DNA from: Alphaproteobacteria bacterium
GTDB lineage: Bacteria > Pseudomonadota > Alphaproteobacteria > Rickettsiales > VGDC01
DNA: 10,600 nucleotides
Assembly (NCBI GenBank): GCA_016869895.1
Contig: VGDC01000029.1
Span: 1-10,600 of the forward strand
Reading direction: 5' to 3'
Part shown: positions 5,866 to 10,600 of the stretch, one piece after another
Position numbering within the stretch: the stretch's first letter is position 1
How the letters are laid out: each line of letters begins with the position of its first letter
The notes under the pieces: generated by a model
Seen by the model: only the letters and a program-made list of their open reading frames with translations
Database searches by the model: none
What the model was told of the DNA's origin: nothing
Translations under genes and position numbers: made by a program

Positions 5866-7914
5866 TCAGGCTGCTTCGGGATGTTTGACGTGTGTCGGCT
5901 GAAGAGACTTCAGCTCGTTTATCTCCAATATCAGCGACACTTTGCCGTCGCCGAGGATGGTCGCGCCGGAAATGCCCTTCACAGGGTCGGCGTTGGCTTC
6001 CAGACTTTTGATGACCACCTGTTGCTGGCCGATGAGTTCATCCACCACCAGCCCCATTTTCTGATGGCCGCTTTCGACCAGCACGATGAGCGCTTTGCTG
6101 GGGTCGCCCTCTGCCCCCGCCACTTTGAACACGCGGTGCAGATAGACCAACGGCACGAATTCGCCCCGCACATTGATGACATCGCTTTTGCCCTGCACGG
6201 GATGCACCTCCTGCGCTTTGGGCCGCAGCGATTCGATGATGCTGGTGATGGGGATGATGTAATTCTCCGCCCCCACCCGCACGATCATGCCGTCAAGGAT
6301 GGCAAGCGTCAGCGGCAGGGAAACCGTGAAGACAGAGCCTTTGCCGGGGTTGTTGGTGACCCGCACATGACCGCCGAGGGATTCGATGTTGCGTTTCACC
6401 ACATCCATCCCCACCCCGCGACCGGACACGCTGGTGACGGTCTCCGCGGTGGAGAATCCGGGCAGGAAAATCAGGTGGTCGATTTCTTCATCGGTCAGCT
6501 GTGCATCCGGCGCGACCAACCCTTTCTCGATGGCTTTCGACAACACGCGGGAACGGTTGATGCCCGCGCCATCGTCGCTGATTTCAATGATGATGCGCCC
6601 TGAGCGGTGATAGGCGGAAAGGTGTATCGTGCCTTCCAAAGGCTTGTCGTTCCATGCACGCTGGTCGGGTGTTTCGATGCCGTGGTCAACGGAGTTGCGT
6701 ATCATATGGGTGAGCGGATCGCCCAACTGCTCGATAACGGTCTTGTCCACCTCGGTATTCTCGCCGGAGAGCACCAGCTGGATGTCTTTCCCCAGCTGCG
6801 CGGCAGTGTCGCGCACGATGCGCGGCATGCGCGAGAAGATGGATTTCACGGGCTGCATCCGCACCGCCATCACCGCTTCCTGCAATTCGCGGGTGTGATG
6901 GGAGAGTTCATCCACCCCGCGCATCAAATCCCCGAATTGTTCCGGCGGAAGGTGGCGCGCCTGTGCGCGCAGCATCGCTTCGGTGATGACCAGCTCGCCC
7001 ACCATGTTCACCAGCCTGTCCACCTTCTCCAAATCCACGCGGATGGAAGTGGCGGCGGCGGTTTTCTCTGCACCCTTTTCGGCTGCCTTCTCTGCGGCTT
7101 TGGCGACTGCGGCATCGGCCACGCGCTCCAACACGCGTTCTTGCGCCTCCTCGATCTGCTGATGCCACTCGGCAGGAGCAGGTTCGACCACTTCTTGGCT
7201 GATGCGGATGTCGGCGATATCCTCCACGAATTCGAATACTTCCTGCACCGCCTCAATCGGCGCTTCGCTCACCAGCTCCATCGTCCATCCAAGGAAGCAT
7301 TGGGCGGGGTTCAACTCCTCCAGAACGGGGATGCGGGAGAGATCGGCGGTCACTTCCAGTGCGCCAAGACGCGCCAGTTCACGGAGGATGAGCAACGGCT
7401 CGTTGCCGCTGGCGAAAAGCTCCTCATGCGGCCTGAAACTGATGGTGTATCGTGATTGAGTAGCAGCACCCACCTCTACCACTTCCGCATCCGCAGCGGG
7501 CTGAGGCTTCGGAGCAGGTATGGCGGTCTGGCCATCCGTGGCTGCCTTCAGGCGGGCAAGCACATCCGCCCCGAAATCATCGGCGATTTGCCCTCTTGCG
7601 CGGGCGGTGTCGATCATCTGGGTCACGATGTCAGCGGATTTCAGCAGGATGTCGATGGAATCGCGGGTGGGCAGCAGTGAACCATCGCGCATCTTATCCA
7701 GCAAGGCTTCCAATGCATGGGTGAAACGCATGATGTGATCCAGCCCGAACGCCCCCGAACCGCCCTTGATGGAATGGGCGCAACGGAAAATGGCGTTAAG
7801 TGCCTCGCTATCCGTCACCCCTTCCTTCAGGTGCAGCAGCCGTGCCTCCATATCGGCCAGCAGCTCCGCGCATTCGGTGAAGAAGACCTGTCTGAACTCT
7901 TCCATGTCATCCAT
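5866..7914 (-). CDS. cheA: Chemotaxis histidine kinase CheA
   Basis: CheA autophosphorylates under receptor control and passes phosphate to CheY. The 682 residues show the full five-domain order. P1 (HPt, 1-105) has the phospho-His in AHSIKGGSGAFG (His47). A P2-like domain (about 155-240) contains YTISFRP and CFLGWTMEL. An Ala/Lys/Glu-rich linker (about 266-288) follows, then the P3 dimerisation helices (about 290-355). The P4 ATPase domain has the N box HMIRNSVDHGIE (403-414), G1 DDGAGI (447-452) and G2 GRGVGMDVVKRNIESLGG (498-515). P5 (about 540-670) is CheW-like. ATG at 7912-7914 is chosen over Met4 because AGGAG, overlapping the TAA of the upstream cheY, is correctly spaced for it. All catalytic motifs are intact. 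Two receiver proteins and the receptor in the same operon are its likely partners. Confidence 0.97.
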   Translation of the reverse strand: MDDMEEFRQVFFTECAELLADMEARLLHLKEGVTDSEALNAIFRCAHSIKGGSGAFGLDHIMRFTHALEALLDKMRDGSLLPTRDSIDILLKSADIVTQMIDTARARGQIADDFGADVLARLKAATDGQTAIPAPKPQPAADAEVVEVGAATQSRYTISFRPHEELFASGNEPLLILRELARLGALEVTADLSRIPVLEELNPAQCFLGWTMELVSEAPIEAVQEVFEFVEDIADIRISQEVVEPAPAEWHQQIEEAQERVLERVADAAVAKAAEKAAEKGAEKTAAATSIRVDLEKVDRLVNMVGELVITEAMLRAQARHLPPEQFGDLMRGVDELSHHTRELQEAVMAVRMQPVKSIFSRMPRIVRDTAAQLGKDIQLVLSGENTEVDKTVIEQLGDPLTHMIRNSVDHGIETPDQRAWNDKPLEGTIHLSAYHRSGRIIIEISDDGAGINRSRVLSKAIEKGLVAPDAQLTDEEIDHLIFLPGFSTAETVTSVSGRGVGMDVVKRNIESLGGHVRVTNNPGKGSVFTVSLPLTLAILDGMIVRVGAENYIIPITSIIESLRPKAQEVHPVQGKSDVINVRGEFVPLVYLHRVFKVAGAEGDPSKALIVLVESGHQKMGLVVDELIGQQQVVIKSLEANADPVKGISGATILGDGKVSLILEINELKSLQPTHVKHPEAA

Positions 7915-7926
7915 GCGCCACGCTCC

Positions 7927-8295
7927 TTAAGCACAGACCTTGTTGACGACCTGCACCAGCTTTTCCGGATTGAAGGGTTTGACGATCCACCCCGTCGCGC
8001 CCAGTGCCTTGCCGCGCTCCTTCTGCTCTTGCCCGGCTTCAGTGGTGAGCATGAGAATCGGCACGAAGCGGTGCGCCGCGCTGTTGCGCACGCCGTCGAT
8101 AAGCCCGAACCCGTCCACTTTGGGCATGTTGAGGTCGGTGATGATGAGGTCGATCTTGCCCGTCTGCTCCAGCAGTTTCAGTGCCTCCTCGCCATCTTCG
8201 GCGGAGACCACCTCGAACCCTGCGCCTTTGAGCGTATGCGCCACCATGTCGCGCATGGTGCGCGAATCATCCACCGCAAGAATCGTTTTACTCAT
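7927..8295 (-). CDS. cheY: Chemotaxis response regulator CheY (first copy, next to cheA)
   Basis: Single receiver domain of 122 residues without an output domain. Key residues are Asp9/Asp10, phospho-acceptor Asp54 in LIITDLNMPKVDG, Thr84 in MLTTEAG and Lys106 in WIVKPF. It belongs to the common VDDSRTMRxMV type of CheY that sits beside cheA in many operons. Position 103 is Trp where the other CheY here has Tyr107, so the two copies are not equivalent; one may drive the motor and the other act as a phosphate sink or target something else (inference). ATG at 8293-8295 has AGGAG six bases upstream and overlaps the end of the STAS gene by 8 bp, so translational coupling is likely. The family assignment is firm and the division of labour is not shown. 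Confidence 0.93.
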   Translation of the reverse strand: MSKTILAVDDSRTMRDMVAHTLKGAGFEVVSAEDGEEALKLLEQTGKIDLIITDLNMPKVDGFGLIDGVRNSAAHRFVPILMLTTEAGQEQKERGKALGATGWIVKPFNPEKLVQVVNKVCA

Positions 8296-8701
8296 GCGTT
8301 TCTCCTATCTGTGGCTGTGTATGTTCTGTCTGAGGGGTGTCATTCGAAGTCCAGTCCTGCCAGATGGATTGCAGGCCGAGAGTGCGGAAGGAATCTTCGA
8401 GTTCGGGACGGGGATGACGGAGCTTTAATCGACTGCCACTTGCCCGCAGGGAATGGTCGTATGAAATCAGGAGTTGTATGCCCGCGCTGGTCAAAAACTC
8501 TGTCGCGGATGCATCCACCCCCTCCTGCGCATCGGAGAGGCCGAGGGATGCAAGATCCTTCGCCACAACCTCCACGGTGTGGATGTTCAGCGAAGCGGGC
8601 AAAGCATAGGAAAGCTGCGGTTTTATGGCCGCAGATTTGACTCTGTCAGCTCGTTTTTGAGGTGATTTTTGCTTTGCTGTCTTCATAGAAATTACAACCA
8701 T
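8288..8701 (-). CDS. STAS-domain protein at the head of the chemotaxis operon
   Basis: STAS domains act as small protein-interaction switches, best known in anti-sigma-factor antagonists. The 137-residue protein has a basic N-terminal extension (about 1-30, many Lys/Arg) and then a STAS domain (about 32-118). Visible STAS features are LPASLNIHTVEVVAKDL (34-50), the core GVDASATEFLTSAGIQLL (61-78) and LKLRHPRPELEDSFRTLGL (92-110). Ser72 lies at the position of the Thr/Ser in the family motif DTAGLxLL. No anti-sigma kinase is encoded here, so its partner is unknown; similar small STAS genes occur in chemotaxis operons of other bacteria. The first ATG (8699-8701) and an in-frame ATG at 8684-8686 are both possible, and neither has a good Shine-Dalgarno. 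It is the first gene after the regulatory region. Domain call good, function unknown. Confidence 0.8.
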   Translation of the reverse strand: MVVISMKTAKQKSPQKRADRVKSAAIKPQLSYALPASLNIHTVEVVAKDLASLGLSDAQEGVDASATEFLTSAGIQLLISYDHSLRASGSRLKLRHPRPELEDSFRTLGLQSIWQDWTSNDTPQTEHTQPQIGETHE

Positions 8702-8719
8702 TACTAGAGATGTAACGGC

Positions 8720-8725
8720 ATTCTA
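8720..8725 (-). promoter_or_regulatory. Possible -10 element of the chemotaxis operon promoter
   Basis: On the minus strand these bases read TAGAAT, five of six matching TATAAT. With a 17-bp spacer the -35 hexamer would fall at 8743-8748 and read CGATTT, a poor match that lies inside the first TTAA-N7-TTAA site. A weak -35 replaced by an activator site is typical of CtrA-dependent promoters. Transcription would begin near 8712-8714, leaving a very short leader before either candidate start of the STAS gene. Suggestive only. Confidence 0.35.
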
Positions 8726-8737
8726 CAGCCTTCAAAT

Positions 8738-8774
8738 TTAACAAATCGTTAAACCAAGCTTAACAATGAGTTAA
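8738..8774. promoter_or_regulatory. Phased TTAA array: three overlapping CtrA-type sites (TTAA-N7-TTAA)
   Basis: Four TTAA tetramers begin at 8738, 8749, 8760 and 8771, exactly 11 bp apart, so each neighbouring pair forms TTAA-N7-TTAA, the consensus of the alphaproteobacterial response regulator CtrA. The first and third sites (8738-8752 and 8760-8774) are also direct repeats sharing 12 of 15 bases (TTAACAA-N3-GTTAA), each internally palindromic. The array lies 37 bp or more upstream of the STAS start and would overlap the -35 region of the proposed promoter, the usual place for CtrA activation. The pattern is read directly from the sequence; CtrA as the ligand is inferred. Confidence 0.7.
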
Positions 8775-8856
8775 TTTTCGCATAGTCTTGAAAAAATTTC
8801 ATCAGCCATCGAATCAACCGGAGATTGCATCAAAAAACACGGCAAATTGAAGCGCA

Positions 8857-8871
8857 TTAACAAATTGTAAC
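8857..8871. promoter_or_regulatory. Degenerate CtrA-type site near the divergent oxidoreductase gene
   Basis: The bases TTAACAAATTGTAAC match 12 of 15 positions of the site at 8738-8752: one perfect TTAA half, seven bases, then TAAC. It lies 35 bp upstream of the ATG at 8907. It could be a weaker binding site controlling the plus-strand operon, or simply AT-rich sequence. Confidence 0.35.
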
Positions 8872-8906
8872 TGGTGGTTTCCACGCCTTCGCATAAGCTG
8901 CACATC

Positions 8907-10184
8907 ATGAAAATTGCAATCATCGGCACCGGCATCTCCGGCAATACAGCGGCTTGGCTTCTTCACCCGCGGCACGACATCACCGTTTATGAAAAGAACG
9001 ATTATGTCGGCGGCCATTCGCGCACGTTACGCATCCACCACACGGGAGCGGAGGTAGACGTGGACACGGGGTTCATCGTGTTCAACCACCGCTGCTATCC
9101 GCATCTGACCGCCCTGTTCAAACACCTCGGCATCGCCACCGCGAAGAGCGATATGTCCTTCGGGGTGAGCATCCATGCACCGAGTAAAAAGGGTTGGCTG
9201 GAATACGGCACGCACAGCCTCAATTCGGTCTTCGGGCAGCGGCGCAACCTGCTTCGTCCGGCTTATTGGCGGATGCTGCGCGACATCCTGCGCTTCTTCA
9301 AAATCGCCCCCGCCTTCATCGCCCGTGGGGATGCGAGCGTCACCCTCGGCGAATTCATCCGCAAAAACGGCTTGGGGGAATGGTTCCGCGACCATTACCT
9401 GCTGCCCATGGGCGGCGCGATATGGAGTTGCCCCACCGAACAGATGCTCGATTTCCCCGCGCTTACTTTCCTGCGCTTCTTCGATAACCACTGCCTGCTG
9501 TCGCCGGATGGGCAACTGCAATGGTACACGGTGGAAGGCGGCAGCAAAGTTTATGTCGAAAAGCTGACCGAGGCTTTCCGTGACCGCATCCGCCTCAGCA
9601 GCGGAGTGACCCGCGTGGAGCGGAAGAGCGGCAAAGTCGAGGTGACGGATGTCTCCGGTGCGACCGAAACCTACGACCATGTCGTCTTCGCCTCCCATGC
9701 GGATGAGACACTGGCAATGCTGGCCAATCCCACACCCGAAGAGCAGCGCATCCTCTCCTGCTTCACCTATCAGCCGAACACCGCTTATCTCCACCGCGAC
9801 GCCAGCTTCATGCCGCTGCGCCGCGCCAGCTGGTCCAGCTGGGTGTATTTGCGGGATGGTACTGTGATCGGCAGACAGGATTTGTCGCTGACCTATTGGA
9901 TGAACAACCTGCAACCCATCGACCCTTCCCGCCCCACATTCGTGACCCTCAACCCCGACCGCATCCCCGCGCCGGAACTGACCTTCGACCGCCATGCATT
10001 CAGCCATCCGGTGTTCACCTTAGACGCCATCCACGCCCAATCCGAACTGCCGACGATTCAAGGCAAGGAGAACATCTGGTTCTGCGGGGCGTACACACGC
10101 TACGGATTCCATGAGGACGGCATGATGAGCGGCATCGCAGTCGCCAAGGGATTGGGGGCGGAAGTACCATGGGAACAGCACTGA
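8907..10184 (+). CDS. FAD-dependent amine-oxidase-like NAD/FAD-binding oxidoreductase
   Basis: A 425-residue flavoprotein. The N-terminus has the dinucleotide-binding motif IIGTGISG (5-12, GxGxxG), acidic Glu29 at the end of the second strand, and GGHSRT (35-40). DVDTGFIVFN follows, and NIWFCGAYTRYGFHEDGM near the C-terminus is the second FAD-contact motif of the family. It resembles the predicted NAD/FAD-binding proteins (COG2907, related to phytoene desaturase-like enzymes) that are usually encoded beside DUF1365 and cyclopropane-fatty-acid synthase-like methyltransferases. In Rhodobacter such genes belong to the singlet-oxygen (RpoE/ChrR) regulon and, as I recall, to furan fatty acid synthesis; a lipid desaturase or oxidase role is therefore plausible but inferred. 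ATG at 8907 is used because it starts directly at the Rossmann strand; an upstream in-frame start at 8874 would add 11 residues unlike the family. The Shine-Dalgarno is weak. The 3' end overlaps the next gene by 16 bp. Confidence 0.88.
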   Translation: MKIAIIGTGISGNTAAWLLHPRHDITVYEKNDYVGGHSRTLRIHHTGAEVDVDTGFIVFNHRCYPHLTALFKHLGIATAKSDMSFGVSIHAPSKKGWLEYGTHSLNSVFGQRRNLLRPAYWRMLRDILRFFKIAPAFIARGDASVTLGEFIRKNGLGEWFRDHYLLPMGGAIWSCPTEQMLDFPALTFLRFFDNHCLLSPDGQLQWYTVEGGSKVYVEKLTEAFRDRIRLSSGVTRVERKSGKVEVTDVSGATETYDHVVFASHADETLAMLANPTPEEQRILSCFTYQPNTAYLHRDASFMPLRRASWSSWVYLRDGTVIGRQDLSLTYWMNNLQPIDPSRPTFVTLNPDRIPAPELTFDRHAFSHPVFTLDAIHAQSELPTIQGKENIWFCGAYTRYGFHEDGMMSGIAVAKGLGAEVPWEQH

Positions 10185-10600
10185 ATCCCGCCATAATCAC
10201 CGCAAAAGTGATGCATAAACGCCTTTTTCCGAAGGTGAACCAATTCACCTATGGCGTTTACTATTTGGCACTGCCGCTGTCTCGCCTCGACAATCTCCCC
10301 CTCCCTCCCGTCGCGGCGTTCCGCCTGAAAGACCATGGCGCGCGTGATGGTTCAGACCTCAAAACATGGATAGATGATATCCTGCGTGAAAAGGGCATTG
10401 AAGCGGATGGGGAACGGGTGCTCATCGCCATGCCGCGCGTGCTGGGCTACGGGTTCAACCCCGTCAGTTTCTGGCTCTGCCTAGACCGACAGAACCACAT
10501 CCGCGCGATGCTTTATGAGGTGAACAACACCTTCGGGGAAACCCATTCCTATCTCTGCTCTCACGCGGATGGCAGGCCGATAAAAAGCGATGACGTGCTG
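10169..10600 (+). CDS. DUF1365 family protein, 3' end beyond the window
   Basis: The frame is open from ATG at 10169 to the window edge, giving 144 residues; the family is usually about 250 residues, so roughly half is seen. Family signatures are VMHKRLFPKVNQFTYGVYYL (14-33), FRLKDHG (51-57), PRVLGYGFNPVSFWLC (89-104) and EVNNTFGETHSYL (117-129). The biochemical function of DUF1365 is unknown. It is regularly found with the FAD oxidoreductase type encoded just upstream and with cyclopropane-fatty-acid synthase-like enzymes, so a part in membrane lipid modification is inferred. The start overlaps the upstream gene by 16 bp and follows a G-rich stretch (GGGGGCGGAAG) that can act as ribosome binding site, suggesting an operon with coupled translation. 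The next gene to the right may be the methyltransferase, but it is outside the window. Confidence 0.85.
   Translation, partial: MGTALNPAIITAKVMHKRLFPKVNQFTYGVYYLALPLSRLDNLPLPPVAAFRLKDHGARDGSDLKTWIDDILREKGIEADGERVLIAMPRVLGYGFNPVSFWLCLDRQNHIRAMLYEVNNTFGETHSYLCSHADGRPIKSDDVL

Larger units (their letters stand above)
8702..8906. promoter_or_regulatory. AT-rich divergent intergenic regulatory region
   Basis: This 205-bp stretch separates the minus-strand chemotaxis operon from the plus-strand oxidoreductase operon and is the only substantial non-coding gap in the window. It is clearly richer in A and T than the flanking genes. It holds a phased TTAA array, a degenerate copy of the same motif, one GANTC site and a possible -10 element, each listed separately. 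I saw no convincing sigma-70 promoter for the plus-strand gene, no RNA gene and no terminator. Confidence 0.85.

Noticed and set aside
7063..7117. Ala/Lys/Glu-rich repeat in cheA as a possible inserted element
   Set aside because: It is an in-frame low-complexity linker between P2 and P3, a place where CheA linkers are normally variable.
5881..8640. Several plus-strand frames of 240-307 codons opposite cheA, cheY and the STAS gene
   Set aside because: All are antisense shadows of recognised proteins, with low-complexity His/Gln/Arg-rich translations.
8874..8906. Upstream in-frame GTG start adding 11 residues to the oxidoreductase
   Set aside because: The family begins directly at the Rossmann strand (MKIAIIGTG), and the extra residues look like translated intergenic DNA.
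9027..10007. 326-codon open frame on the minus strand opposite the oxidoreductase
   Set aside because: The plus-strand protein has clear FAD motifs at both ends, while the antisense frame has no recognisable motif and no ribosome binding site.

Overview
The window looks like an alphaproteobacterial chromosome segment dominated by one complete-looking chemotaxis operon on the minus strand. The alphaproteobacterial assignment rests on three things: TTAA-N7-TTAA sites (the CtrA consensus) in front of the operon, the C-terminal WEEF tail on the chemoreceptor, and the overall gene style. It is an inference, and I cannot name a genus.

Layout. Positions 1-282 (+) hold the 3' end of a beta-solenoid-like, probably surface or secreted protein. 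It meets the chemotaxis operon tail to tail, with one base between the stop codons. Positions 284-8701 (-) hold nine genes read right to left: STAS-domain protein, cheY (first), cheA, cheW, a large soluble multi-PAS chemoreceptor, cheR, cheD, cheY (second), cheZ. Every junction is tight, from an 8-bp overlap to a 26-bp gap. All genes except the first have a recognisable Shine-Dalgarno sequence. Positions 8702-8906 are a 205-bp AT-rich divergent intergenic region. Positions 8907-10184 (+) encode an FAD-dependent amine-oxidase-like oxidoreductase, followed with a 16-bp overlap by a DUF1365 protein that runs off the right edge.

How the genes work together. The soluble receptor has four PAS domains, a HAMP-like segment and a Tsr-like signalling hairpin, with no membrane segment. 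It should report a cytoplasmic signal, possibly redox or oxygen because its second PAS resembles Aer, to CheA through CheW. CheA phosphorylates the two CheY proteins, and CheZ dephosphorylates one or both. CheR, tethered to the receptor WEEF tail, would methylate the receptor, and CheD would deamidate glutamines at the Q-E-Q methylation sites. A cheB methylesterase gene is absent from the operon.

Most interesting signals: (1) four TTAA tetramers spaced exactly 11 bp apart in the operon promoter region, forming three overlapping CtrA-type sites, with a degenerate copy near the divergent gene; (2) CheR and CheD plus a tether tail and Tsr-type methylation sites but no CheB; (3) a FliM-like SQADVDSLF motif near the C-terminus of CheZ; (4) PAS duplication and an Aer-like PAS in the receptor. 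I do not see a wholly unknown system; the novelty lies in the regulation and the composition of the pathway.
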